Of a DNA stretch of 13,047 bases, positions 6,299 through 13,047 are shown in pieces. Source of the stretch: Filomicrobium sp. (GTDB lineage: Bacteria; Pseudomonadota; Alphaproteobacteria; Rhizobiales; Hyphomicrobiaceae); assembly GCA_021775655.1 (NCBI GenBank), contig JAJFHK010000044.1:1-13047 (forward strand), in the 5' to 3' direction. The stretch's first letter is position 1. Every line of letters starts with the position of its first letter. Made by a program: the position numbers and the translations under genes. The notes beneath the pieces are model-generated. The model was given only the letters and a program-made list of their open reading frames with translations, did no database searches and had not been told where the DNA came from.

Positions 6299-7525
6299 TT
6301 ACCGCCGCCCGCCTGCAAGCTGGATGGATCGTGGGTCGCGACGGAGCACCATCATGGCGGCGATCCCGAAGATTGGTCCGGGTACGAGAAGCAAAAAGGT
6401 CCAGCGCCAACCTCCGAGCGCGTCAGCAACAATTGGTGTCAGCCAAATCGCAAATATCGTTAGCGCAAAGCCGCCACCCATCTGCAGCGCAAGTGAGGAG
6501 CCAACAAGGGTCTGATCAGATAGCTCCGTTACTGCTGCGGAGAATTGAGCGCTGTCGGCGACGACGCTAAAGCCCCAAATGAGCGCGATCAGAGTGAACA
6601 ACCAAAGTGGCCCATCGAAAGCGAAGCCGATCAAGAGGGCTGCTGTAGCCGAGATCGCCATCATCAGTGAGGTCGCGTAGCAGCGGCCTATTTTGTCAGC
6701 GAGCCAGCCGCAGAAAATGCACCCTGGCGTCCCTATTGCGATGACGGCGAAGGTCAGAAGCGAGGCATTGGCGAGTACAAGGCCGTTGGCCTGGGCAGCG
6801 GTGCAGAAGGCAAGGAACCAGCCCCACATCGCGTAGAGCTCCCACATATGGCCAAAGTAGCCAGCATTCGCCAGCATCACCGGGCGGTCACGAAGAACAG
6901 CGCCAATCTGGCCGATATCAACCTTCGCGCGGGCAAACGCATAGGGGCCTTCGCGAAGTGCAAATGCGAAGATGGCTGCGGCCAGTAACGACGCTATCGA
7001 GCTGGTTGCAATGACGACGCGCCAATCAAAACCTTGGCCCAATGCCCGCACCAAGTGCGGTGTCGCGGAACCCAGGGTCAATGCACCGACCATGACTCCC
7101 ATTGCTAGCCCCCGCCCCGTGCGAAACCACGTTGCGATAAACTTCATGGCCGGAGGATAGACCAAGGCAAGCGCCATACCTGTGGCAAATCGCAGGCCAA
7201 CGGCGATCGAGGCAGTAGGCGCGACTAGTAGAAGTCCGTTAAACGTAGCGGCAGCCAAACAAGCTAAAGTCATTAGTGCCGTCAACCGCCAAATGTCGGA
7301 TAACGAAACAAGGCTCGACGCAAGTGCCCCGAAAACAAAACCTGCCTGGACCGCGTTGGTCAACCACGCTGCAGTAGAGCTGTTGAGTGCGAGCCTAGCG
7401 ACGAGCTCGGGTAGCACGGCCGTGGCTGAAAACCACGTTGTAAGCGACAGAACGACGGCGATTCCTGCCAAGGTCAAGGCCCGCCAACGATCAGTTGCCT
7501 CGACCTTCACGCTGCTGCACCCCAT
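6299..7525 (-). CDS. Major facilitator superfamily transporter, 12 membrane segments
   Basis: I place the start at ATG 7525 (408 residues). The open frame reaches back to 7750, but the extra 75 residues are not hydrophobic and show no family likeness, while the first membrane segment follows directly after MGCSSVKVEATDRWRA. About twelve hydrophobic segments in two sixfold halves are visible. In the second half, G-W-L-A-D-K-I-G-R (273-281) is the MFS motif between segments 8 and 9, and YFGHMWELYAMWGW (223-236) recurs in a family of putative anion or cyanate-type MFS exporters. A weak AGG stands 8 bases ahead of the ATG. The substrate is not deducible. The neighbouring arsH remnant suggests an arsenic locus, where MFS efflux proteins occur, but that is inference from position only. 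The TAA is followed by 75 further open codons that look accidental. Confidence 0.85.
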   Translation of the reverse strand: MGCSSVKVEATDRWRALTLAGIAVVLSLTTWFSATAVLPELVARLALNSSTAAWLTNAVQAGFVFGALASSLVSLSDIWRLTALMTLACLAAATFNGLLLVAPTASIAVGLRFATGMALALVYPPAMKFIATWFRTGRGLAMGVMVGALTLGSATPHLVRALGQGFDWRVVIATSSIASLLAAAIFAFALREGPYAFARAKVDIGQIGAVLRDRPVMLANAGYFGHMWELYAMWGWFLAFCTAAQANGLVLANASLLTFAVIAIGTPGCIFCGWLADKIGRCYATSLMMAISATAALLIGFAFDGPLWLFTLIALIWGFSVVADSAQFSAAVTELSDQTLVGSSLALQMGGGFALTIFAIWLTPIVADALGGWRWTFLLLVPGPIFGIAAMMVLRRDPRSIQLAGGRR

Positions 7526-7822
7526 CGTGGCCTGAACAGATCTGAAATCAAGGCCAGTGTATCCTCTTGAATTTAACCCGGTAAAACAACAGGGCTGTAA
7601 TGCTCCACTGAATCGCAACCCAATTTTGCCCGTTGCCCACGTAAACCCATCGGCTGTAAGCCCGCCAAAACTAACTGAAGCTCCACGCTCGTACGACGAC
7701 GAACAGCCAATCGGGCAAGCGACCGATTGTCCGTGAGCAAGACGACCCACGGCTTGCTGAACACGTGCCAGCGTAGTGTTGATCGAAAATGCTCCGCTCC
7801 ACGGAGGCCCGAGCGCACCGCG
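7526..7822. other. Intergenic stretch between MFS gene and dcd
   Basis: Both flanking genes point the same way (minus strand). Open frames cross this stretch on both strands but none shows a family motif, and the part in frame with the MFS gene (to 7750) is not membrane-like. I see no RNA gene. This is the probable join between the eroded accessory region and the conserved metabolic genes. Confidence 0.4.
7786..7806 (-). terminator. Possible intrinsic terminator of dcd
   Basis: On the minus strand CTCCG and CGGAG form a 5-bp GC-rich stem around TGGAG, followed by CATTTT, beginning 17 bases after the dcd stop. The stem is short, so this is a modest call. Confidence 0.35.
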
Positions 7823-8941
7823 TCAGGCAAAATGCTTCGACAGCTTGAGGCCTTGCGCCTGGTAGTTGGATCCAAGATCCCGGCCGTAGAGCAGGCGCGG
7901 AACCTCGCTCAGGCGCTCATAAATCAATCGGCCGATGATTTGCCCGTCTTCGAGGATGAACGGAACTTTGTGGCTGCGCACTTCGAGGACGACGCGCGAG
8001 CCCTCTCCGCCTGCTGGTGCATGCCCGAATCCGGGATCCATGAAGCCGGCATAATGGACGCGGAATTCACCGACCAGCGGATTGAACGGCACCATTTCCG
8101 CGGCATAGTTTGGCGGAACGTGCACGGCTTCCTTCGACGCCAGGATGTAGAACTGATCGGGATCGAGGATCAACCGGCTGGCCCCTCGCAAATGGATGGG
8201 TTCCCAATAGTCCAACACGGGACACGCTCCGGTTTTGTCGACGTCGACAACTCCTGAGTGGCGTTTTGCGCGGTAGCCGATAGGCCCATCGCCCGGTTCC
8301 TTCAAGTCAACCGATAGCGCGATGCCATCGTCGATGTCGGCGCTCGTCGCGCTGACCAGCCGATCGCTTTCGTGCAGTGCGGTTAGTGTCGTGTCATCGA
8401 GTTGGGGAGAGCCGCTGCGGAAACGGATCTGCGATAACCGTGAGCCTGTCCGAACGACAATTGGAAATGTCTGCGGACATATCTCGGCATAAAGTGGACC
8501 TGTGTAGCCGTCGGGGATCTGATCGAATGCAGTCACACGGTCGGCAATAACGCGGGTGAATACATCAAGCCGTCCGGTTGAGCTTTTTGGGTTAGCGGAG
8601 GCAGATACGCCGGCCGGCAGCGCCAGCGCTTCTTGCAGCGGCACAACGTAAACACAACCGGTCTCCAGAACAGCTCCTCCGGTCAGGTCGATGGCGTGTA
8701 GACGTACATCTTCCAGCCGGTCCGCGACCTTGACGCCAGGGCCTGGCAGAAAGCTCGCACGAACCCTGAAGGCTGTTTCTCCAAGTCGCAGATCGAGGCT
8801 TGCCGGCTGTAACTGGTTGTCGGCCGGCGGCACGTCGAGCCTAACCAAACCCGCCGCAATCATCTCTTCGATTGCCTGGACCGGAAAGACGCCCTCGCGT
8901 TCCCAGGCTTTTTGGCCAGCGTTTGCCTGCAAAATCAGCAC
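7823..8941 (-). CDS. dcd: 2'-deoxycytidine 5'-triphosphate deaminase, double-domain type
   Basis: The enzyme turns dCTP into dUTP, feeding dTMP synthesis. At 372 residues it is twice the usual Dcd length, as in alphaproteobacteria where two Dcd/dUTPase-fold domains are fused. The N-terminal copy (about 40-200) has QPASLDLRLG (45-54) and ANPKSSTGRLDVFTRV (117-132, the phosphate-binding S-S-x-G-R). The C-terminal copy (about 240-372) has VHYAGFMDPGFGH (295-307), VVLEVRS and FILEDGQIIGRLIYERL (328-344). The start is uncertain: GTG at 8941 lies directly behind AAGAGG with no spacer, whereas TTG at 8932 has AGAGGG about 8 bases ahead. Homologues begin only about a dozen residues before the ILADRAI-like helix, so either could be right. 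It is divergent from metZ; in rhizobia these genes are commonly neighbours. Confidence 0.9.
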   Translation of the reverse strand: MLILQANAGQKAWEREGVFPVQAIEEMIAAGLVRLDVPPADNQLQPASLDLRLGETAFRVRASFLPGPGVKVADRLEDVRLHAIDLTGGAVLETGCVYVVPLQEALALPAGVSASANPKSSTGRLDVFTRVIADRVTAFDQIPDGYTGPLYAEICPQTFPIVVRTGSRLSQIRFRSGSPQLDDTTLTALHESDRLVSATSADIDDGIALSVDLKEPGDGPIGYRAKRHSGVVDVDKTGACPVLDYWEPIHLRGASRLILDPDQFYILASKEAVHVPPNYAAEMVPFNPLVGEFRVHYAGFMDPGFGHAPAGGEGSRVVLEVRSHKVPFILEDGQIIGRLIYERLSEVPRLLYGRDLGSNYQAQGLKLSKHFA

Positions 8942-8994
8942 CCTCTTGCCGTTGTTTCGCTAGAATTCACCATTGGGCCTAGACCAACCGCACC

Positions 8995-9023
8995 TTGACG
9001 CCAAGACCTGATTGCCTGTAGTC
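8995..9023 (+). promoter_or_regulatory. Candidate sigma-70-type promoter of metZ
   Basis: TTGACG (8995-9000) fits the alphaproteobacterial -35 box. At 17-18 bases spacing lies GTAGTC/TAGTCC, a poor -10 box. Transcription would start near 9030, about 10 bases before the riboswitch, which suits SAM-II leaders. The -35 is good and the -10 is weak. Confidence 0.35.
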
Positions 9024-9039
9024 CCCTTGAACGTTGATC

Positions 9040-9094
9040 CGTGGTGATTTGGCTGGCCGGCTTGCAGCCACGAAAAACAATTCGCTAAAAGGCC
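9040..9094 (+). ncRNA. SAM-II riboswitch (metA motif) in the metZ leader
   Basis: The stretch CGTGG-TGATTTGG (9040-9052), CCGGCTTGCAG (9057-9067), CCACG (9068-9072), AAAAACAATTCGCTAAAAGG (9073-9092) matches the SAM-II consensus base for base in its conserved parts. P1 is CGTGG/CCACG. The loop carries TGATTT and the CTTGC segment, and the 3' tail has the invariant CGCTAAA. GGCC in the loop (9055-9058) can pair with GGCC at 9091-9094 to make the pseudoknot. SAM-II binds S-adenosylmethionine and lowers expression of methionine genes in alphaproteobacteria, metZ among them. It lies about 130 bases before the metZ start and in the right direction. Confidence 0.9.
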
Positions 9095-9137
9095 GCGCGC
9101 TCCGCTCATCGTGCTCGACACATAATCGTGTTGAATT

Positions 9138-9169
9138 AAGCCGTGGGGCCCGGCTTTTCCTTTAGCCGG
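9138..9169 (+). terminator. Two mutually exclusive hairpins in the metZ leader (candidate expression platform)
   Basis: AAGCCG (9138-9143) pairs with CGGCTT (9151-9156) around TGGGGCC and is followed by TTCCTTT, the form of an intrinsic terminator. Alternatively CCGGCT (9150-9155) pairs with AGCCGG (9164-9169) around TTTCCTTT. The two share 9151-9155 and cannot form together. This is the arrangement expected of a terminator/antiterminator switch, 43 bases after the aptamer. A link to SAM binding is inference. Confidence 0.5.
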
Positions 9170-9222
9170 CTTTGTCCCGTGCGCCTCGGCGCTGTGGACC
9201 AAAGAGAATATGAGGAACGCGC

Positions 9223-10434
9223 ATGACCGCGAAACCAAAAGATTCATCCGATCCCGCCAACGATTGGGCCCCGGCGACCCGCCTTGTACACGGTGGCACC
9301 TTACGCTCGCAGTTCGGCGAAACTTCCGAAGCGCTCTTTCTGACGCAAGGCTACGTCTACGATTCTGCTGAACAGGCCGAAGCCCGCTTCAAGAACGAAG
9401 AACCAGGTTACCAGTATTCCCGCTTCGCCAACCCGACCGTTTCGATGTTCGAGGAACGCCTTCGCCTCCTCGAAGGTGCCGAGGACTGTCGCGCAACTGC
9501 AACCGGTATGGCCGCCGTCAACGCGGCGCTGATGTCATATTTGAGCGCAGGTGATCATGTCGTTGCAGCACGTGCCCTGTTCGGCTCCTGCCGTTATGTC
9601 GTCGAAGACCTCTGCCCTCGGTTCGGCATCGCCGCGACGCTCATCGACGGTACAGACCTTGCAGCTTGGAAGGCTGCGATTCAGCCCAATACCAAGGCGA
9701 TCTTTTTCGAAACCCCGGCCAATCCAACTCTCGATCTGGTCGACATTGCAGCTGTCAGTGAAATCGCACATGAAGCAGGCGCCCTCGTGTTTGTTGACAA
9801 CGTGTTTGCGACACCCATGTTGCAACGCCCGATCGAACTCGGTGCTGACGTTGTTATTTACTCGGCCACCAAGCACATCGATGGACAGGGACGCTGCCTG
9901 GGCGGCGCGGGGCTTGGCACCAAGAAGTTTGTCGAAGACCAACTTGCAATCTTCATCCGCCAGACCGGCCCGTCATTGAGCCCATTCAACGCATGGGTGC
10001 TATTGAAGGGTCTTGAAACTCTCCCACTTCGCGTCAAGGCCCAATGCGAAAGCGCAAGTCTTATTGCCGACCATCTTGCGGGTGACACCCGTATCACCAA
10101 GGTGCTGTTTCCCGGCCGCAATGACCATCCGCAGGCCGAACTGGCAGCCCGCCAGATGACAGGTTGTGGTCAGGTCGTGACTTTTTGCGTCGACGGCGGC
10201 AAGGAAGAAGCCTTCCGCTGTCTCAACGCGCTGCGGATCATCAGGATTTCGAATAACCTTGGCGATGCCAAAAGCCTTGTGACGCACCCTGCGACAACGA
10301 CCCACCAGCGATTGAAGCCGGAAGCCCGCGCCGAACTTGGAATCACCGACGGCATGATCCGCCTTTCCGTCGGCCTCGAAGACGCTGGCGACTTGATCGG
10401 TGACCTCGATCGGGCAATTGCGGCGATCTCGTAA
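9223..10434 (+). CDS. metZ: O-succinylhomoserine sulfhydrylase
   Basis: A cytosolic PLP enzyme that makes homocysteine from O-succinylhomoserine and sulfide, the direct sulfhydrylation route to methionine. Its 403 residues match the Cys/Met-metabolism PLP family. YQYSRFANPT (63-72) is the substrate and phosphate region, ATATGMAAVNAAL (91-103) the PLP-phosphate loop, VDNVFATP (191-198) holds the ring-pairing aspartate, and Lys217 in VIYSATKHIDGQGR is the PLP lysine. SLVTHPATTTHQ (351-362) is the conserved C-terminal segment. VDNVFATP-MLQRPIELGADV and the long N-terminus fit MetZ better than cystathionine gamma-synthase, but closely related sulfhydrylases (MetY) cannot be fully excluded. GAGGA lies 6 bases ahead of the ATG. 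The SAM-II riboswitch upstream supports the methionine role. apaG follows 140 bases later. Confidence 0.93.
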   Translation: MTAKPKDSSDPANDWAPATRLVHGGTLRSQFGETSEALFLTQGYVYDSAEQAEARFKNEEPGYQYSRFANPTVSMFEERLRLLEGAEDCRATATGMAAVNAALMSYLSAGDHVVAARALFGSCRYVVEDLCPRFGIAATLIDGTDLAAWKAAIQPNTKAIFFETPANPTLDLVDIAAVSEIAHEAGALVFVDNVFATPMLQRPIELGADVVIYSATKHIDGQGRCLGGAGLGTKKFVEDQLAIFIRQTGPSLSPFNAWVLLKGLETLPLRVKAQCESASLIADHLAGDTRITKVLFPGRNDHPQAELAARQMTGCGQVVTFCVDGGKEEAFRCLNALRIIRISNNLGDAKSLVTHPATTTHQRLKPEARAELGITDGMIRLSVGLEDAGDLIGDLDRAIAAIS

Positions 10435-10446
10435 ATGCTGGCGGCT

Positions 10447-10469
10447 TGCGGGCGGTTGACCGCTTGCAG
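10447..10469 (+). terminator. Hairpin just after metZ
   Basis: GCGGGCGG and CCGCTTGC pair around TTGA with two G-T wobbles, with one more T-A pair outside, starting 13 bases past the metZ stop. There is no T-tract, so it may reduce readthrough or protect the message and not end transcription. Confidence 0.35.
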
Positions 10470-10521
10470 CGCTGGCGTAGTATCCGGCCGGCCCACCGCC
10501 GGTAATCAACACGTCCGAATT
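10465..10521 (-). pseudogene. Possible fragment of an FAD-binding oxidoreductase N-terminus
   Basis: On the minus strand, between metZ and apaG, 19 codons read NSDVLITGGGPAGYYASAA. This is the classic FAD Rossmann start (D-V-L-I-x-G-G-G-P-A-G-x-x-A). After it the frame runs back into metZ and loses all likeness, and no body of such an enzyme exists nearby. It may be a gene relic or a chance match. Confidence 0.3.
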
Positions 10522-10574
10522 CCGTGTATGTTCACCGCTACGTGCAGGCATTCACGACCTGAGAAAGTTCCACA

Positions 10575-10967
10575 ATGTATGAAGCGGTAACCAAGGGCAT
10601 CCGGGTCCACGTCGAACCGGACTATCTCGAAGATCAGTCATCTCCGGATGAAGGCTACTTTTTCTGGTCCTATACGGTGATGATTTCCAATGACACGCCC
10701 GATGCCGTTGAATTGCGGACACGGCTTTGGCAGATCACCGATGCCAAGGGTTATCGCGAAGAAGTTCGCGGGCCAGGGGTGGTCGGTCAGACACCGCGCA
10801 TTGAACCTGGCGAAAGCTTTACCTACACCTCGGGTTGTCCGTTGCGCACTCCATCAGGCATCATGGTCGGAAGTTACCAGATGGTCGATAGCGAAGGCCG
10901 CCTGTTCGATGTCGCAATACCCGCCTTCTCCCTCGACAGCCCCTTCTCGGTTCCGACCGTCAATTGA
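10575..10967 (+). CDS. apaG: ApaG protein
   Basis: A 130-residue ApaG (DUF525) protein, the usual length. The family's immunoglobulin-like beta fold is marked by YFFWSYTVMISNDTPDAVEL (28-47), LWQITDAKGYREEVRGPGVV (51-70), GQTPRIEPGESFTYTSGCPL (71-90) and PSGIMVGSYQMV (93-104). The loop GPGVVGQ, which resembles a pyrophosphate-binding glycine loop in structure, is present. ApaG's biochemical role is unclear; Salmonella apaG mutants are affected in cobalt resistance and magnesium efflux. GAGAAAG a few bases before the ATG is a fair ribosome binding site. It lies 140 bases after metZ and 27 bases before argE on the same strand, so it may share their transcript. Placement beside metZ is usual in rhizobia. 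Confidence 0.92.
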   Translation: MYEAVTKGIRVHVEPDYLEDQSSPDEGYFFWSYTVMISNDTPDAVELRTRLWQITDAKGYREEVRGPGVVGQTPRIEPGESFTYTSGCPLRTPSGIMVGSYQMVDSEGRLFDVAIPAFSLDSPFSVPTVN

Positions 10968-10980
10968 AGACACAAACGGA

Positions 10981-10998
10981 ATGGCTGGTCCGCTGTGA
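10981..10998 (+). other. Possible five-codon leader frame overlapping the argE start
   Basis: ATG at 10981 reads MAGPL and stops at TGA 10996-10998, which overlaps argE's GTG as GTGA. Stop-start overlap of this form allows ribosomes to restart, and could explain the weak ribosome site of argE. It may equally be chance. Confidence 0.2.
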
Positions 10999-12173
10999 AC
11001 GATAAGCCGCAAACTACTGCGCAGTTATCTCCCATCGAATTGCTTGAGACGCTCGTCTCCTTCGACACGACAAGTCACAAGTCGAACGTCGCGCTGATCA
11101 ATTTCGTAGTCGATTATCTTTCTCGCTACGGAATTGAAGCGCAGCTTTTGCCAAACGAGACCGAAGAGAAGGCCAACCTTTGCGCCAGCATCGGTCCGGT
11201 CGCGGCTGGCGGTGGTATCGGGCTGTCCGGGCATACCGACGTCGTTCCTGTAACGGGCCAGGATTGGGATACCGATCCATTCAAGCTGACGCGGCGCGAT
11301 AACCGGCTATACGGCCGCGGCACGACAGATATGAAGGGCTACCTAGCGTGCGTTCTTGCTGCCGTACCCGACTTTGTCGCGCGCCCGCTGAAGCGCCCAG
11401 TCCATATCTTATTCTCTTATGACGAGGAGATAGGCTGCGTTGGCGTCCGTCCAATGATTGCCAGGCTTGGTCAGGACTTCCCGATGCCCGAAATCATATT
11501 CGTCGGAGAGCCTACCGGCATGGAAGTTGTCGACGCCCATAAGGGGCCTGCCCGTTGGGATCTCACTGTGACCGGACGGGCTGCGCACTCATCGATGGCA
11601 CACCTCGGCGTAAACTCCGTGCACGTCGCTGCCGAGATCATAAGCGAGCTTCGGCGCATCGAAGCCGAACTGCGCGAAACCAGCCGCGATGAGCGTTTCG
11701 ATCCACCCTATGCGACGCTGCAGGTGACCACGATCGAAGGAGGTGCGGCCAACAATATTATTCCGCTGACCTGCAGGATCGGTTTCGAAGTACGCGCATT
11801 GCCCGGCGTCGACGTCAAAGCAATCGAAAGGCGAGTGGCCGACTTTGCGCGCGAACGCTGCTTACCCTCCATGAAGGAAGTCGCTAAAGATGCCGCCGTC
11901 GAAATCGAACTGGCCAACCATGTACCACCGTACGGTGCAAGATCCGGTTCCGAAGCCGTTGCCCTTGCGCTGCACCTTGTCGGCGGCAACCAAACGTCTG
12001 CGGTCTCCTATGCCACCGAGGCCGGCCTTTTTCAGACCGCGGGACCAGATACGGTTGTCTGTGGCCCTGGTTATATTGCTCAGGCCCATACGGCCAACGA
12101 ATGGATCGCTGAAAGCGAACTCACGTCCTGCTCGGCATTTCTGACCCGCCTCGCAGACTGGTGTGAAAACTAG
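10995..12173 (+). CDS. argE: Acetylornithine deacetylase (M20 peptidase family)
   Basis: Hydrolyses N-acetylornithine to ornithine and acetate in arginine synthesis, in the cytosol with two zinc ions. The 392 residues cover the catalytic domain and the lid domain of an M20 metallopeptidase. Metal ligands and catalytic residues are visible: His80 and Asp82 in LSGHTDVVP, Asp112 in YGRGTTDMKG, the catalytic Glu144 with Glu145 in SYDEEIG, Glu172 in VGEPTG, and His365 in GYIAQAHTANEW. VVDAHKGPARWDLTVTGRAAHSSM (178-201) starts the lid domain. GxEPTGM-like sequence and length fit ArgE rather than DapE, though other N-acyl amino acid deacylases are close. The start is a GTG (10995); no ATG in this frame precedes the conserved N-terminus and a ribosome site is weak. 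The GTG overlaps the stop of a five-codon frame starting at 10981. Confidence 0.9.
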   Translation: MNDKPQTTAQLSPIELLETLVSFDTTSHKSNVALINFVVDYLSRYGIEAQLLPNETEEKANLCASIGPVAAGGGIGLSGHTDVVPVTGQDWDTDPFKLTRRDNRLYGRGTTDMKGYLACVLAAVPDFVARPLKRPVHILFSYDEEIGCVGVRPMIARLGQDFPMPEIIFVGEPTGMEVVDAHKGPARWDLTVTGRAAHSSMAHLGVNSVHVAAEIISELRRIEAELRETSRDERFDPPYATLQVTTIEGGAANNIIPLTCRIGFEVRALPGVDVKAIERRVADFARERCLPSMKEVAKDAAVEIELANHVPPYGARSGSEAVALALHLVGGNQTSAVSYATEAGLFQTAGPDTVVCGPGYIAQAHTANEWIAESELTSCSAFLTRLADWCEN

Positions 12174-12322
12174 CCAAGGAATAGATCAGGCAAACTCAGG
12201 TACTCAAACCAAGGATTAGACCCGACAGAAGTACTCTGGTATGTGGTATGCCAATGGACGTATAGTGCTGACATGACCGGACATTATCCTGGCATTCAGC
12301 GCCCAAGAGGAGGAACGATTCG

Positions 12323-13047
12323 ATGGCCATCAAAGATCTTCTCGTCGCTTATGACGGCAATGAAGCTTCTGAAAAGGCTCTGGAATTCGCGTTAAAGATG
12401 GGTGCCAAGTACGGAGCAACCGTAACTGGACTGAAGGTCAATACACCTCCAAAGTTCGACAGCCACGTCCGCCGTTGGATGTCGGAAGACGTCATCGCAA
12501 GTATGGCCGAAGCGCAAAGCGAAGCATCTGCGGCGATCAAGGAAAAATTTGATGCCCATGTCGCCGCGTCACATTTCAAGGGGGATACCGGCTGGCTCGT
12601 CGAAGAGGGGCAGCCTGACATTATGCTCGCCCGCTCCGCCCGCTTCTACGATCTCCTGCTGATTGGCCAATTTGAATCTGCCTTTCGTGCTGAGATGCAC
12701 CGAACGGTCGACCCGAAGGAATTGCTGCTGCGCGCAGGCAAGCCGATCATCATCGTGCCCAAGGAGTATAGCGTGCGGGACTTCACGGAGACTGCGGCGG
12801 TTGCCTGGGATGGCAGTCGTTTTGCGGCACGGGCTCTGACAGACGCAATGCAGATACTCGAAACCAAGAAATCCCTTGATGTGCTGATTGCCAAGCAGTC
12901 CCAATCGAGCGACGCAAAAAACAGGATGCCGGGCCTCGATATTTTTGTTCACCTGAAACGCCACGGTGTGAATGCCAACGAGGTCACGCTCACCACCACC
13001 GGCACGACACTGGCCGACGCAATCCTTAATCACTGCGCGAAAACGGA
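12323..13047 (+). CDS. Universal stress protein with two UspA domains, 5' part (3' end beyond window)
   Basis: ATG at 12323 lies 8 bases behind a strong AGAGGAGGA site; the frame is open for 241 codons to the window edge. The first UspA domain (1-150) starts MAIKDLLVAYDGNEASEKAL, with the nucleotide-associated Asp after the first strand, and ends LLRAGKPIIIVPKEYS. Its glycine-rich ATP loop (G-x2-G-x9-G-S/T) is not evident: the position reads LLLIGQFESAFRAEMHRTVD, so it may not bind ATP in the usual way. A second domain starts at TETAAVAWDGSRFAARAL (about 156-173) and is incomplete. Tandem Usp proteins are common in rhizobia and act in stress or survival. It is separated from argE by 149 bases in which I see no clear promoter or terminator, so it is probably a separate unit. 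Confidence 0.85.
   Translation, partial: MAIKDLLVAYDGNEASEKALEFALKMGAKYGATVTGLKVNTPPKFDSHVRRWMSEDVIASMAEAQSEASAAIKEKFDAHVAASHFKGDTGWLVEEGQPDIMLARSARFYDLLLIGQFESAFRAEMHRTVDPKELLLRAGKPIIIVPKEYSVRDFTETAAVAWDGSRFAARALTDAMQILETKKSLDVLIAKQSQSSDAKNRMPGLDIFVHLKRHGVNANEVTLTTTGTTLADAILNHCAKT

Noticed and set aside
7526..7750. N-terminal 75-residue extension of the MFS transporter
   Set aside because: The extension is cysteine- and glycine-rich but not membrane-like and no family member has it; the start at 7525 directly precedes the first membrane segment.
7727..8257. 176-codon open frame on the plus strand
   Set aside because: Most of it is antisense to dcd, whose minus-strand product is unmistakable; the plus-strand product shows no family likeness.
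9535..9942. 135-codon minus-strand open frame
   Set aside because: Antisense shadow of metZ; no motif.
10000..10551. 183-codon minus-strand open frame as a full gene
   Set aside because: Only its first 30 or so codons (with the FAD motif) are outside metZ; the rest is antisense to metZ and shows no oxidoreductase sequence, so only the short motif is noted.
1..13047. CRISPR array, tRNA, rRNA or integrase
   Set aside because: No regularly spaced repeats, no tRNA or rRNA sequence and no integrase-like protein were seen in reading the window, so no island attachment site could be assigned.

Overview
The window looks like a stretch of an alphaproteobacterial genome, most likely from the order Hyphomicrobiales (Rhizobiaceae/Phyllobacteriaceae type). 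The reasons are the order metZ-apaG beside a double-length dCTP deaminase, a SAM-II riboswitch ahead of metZ, a rhizobial IS1-like transposase remnant, and the style of the Hint and small secreted proteins. No database search was possible; every call rests on reading the sequence.

The left part (about 1-7,500) reads as accessory, eroded DNA. It starts with a TIR-domain gene cut by the window edge (minus strand). Upstream of it on the same strand lies a 645-residue fusion of a SAM methyltransferase with a D-Ala-D-Ala-ligase-like ATP-grasp enzyme. Next comes a 48-residue secreted two-cysteine protein, then a decayed IS1-like transposase carrying three in-frame stops and a late frameshift, and then a Nudix hydrolase gene broken by one frameshift. 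A Tat-exported Hint-domain protein, a C-terminal remnant of arsH and an MFS transporter complete this part. Three of these nine genes are visibly broken, which suits a turnover region such as the edge of a genomic island.

The right part (about 7,800-13,047) reads as ordinary metabolic chromosome: dcd (minus strand), then, transcribed away from it, metZ, apaG, argE and the start of a tandem universal stress protein. The dcd-metZ divergent region holds a SAM-II riboswitch and two mutually exclusive downstream hairpins. Methionine synthesis (MetZ) is therefore probably shut down by S-adenosylmethionine. apaG and argE follow closely and may be co-transcribed with metZ; the universal stress gene has its own strong ribosome binding site.

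The best candidates for something undescribed are the methyltransferase/ATP-grasp fusion, its possible link to the adjacent TIR gene, and the solitary Tat-exported Hint protein.
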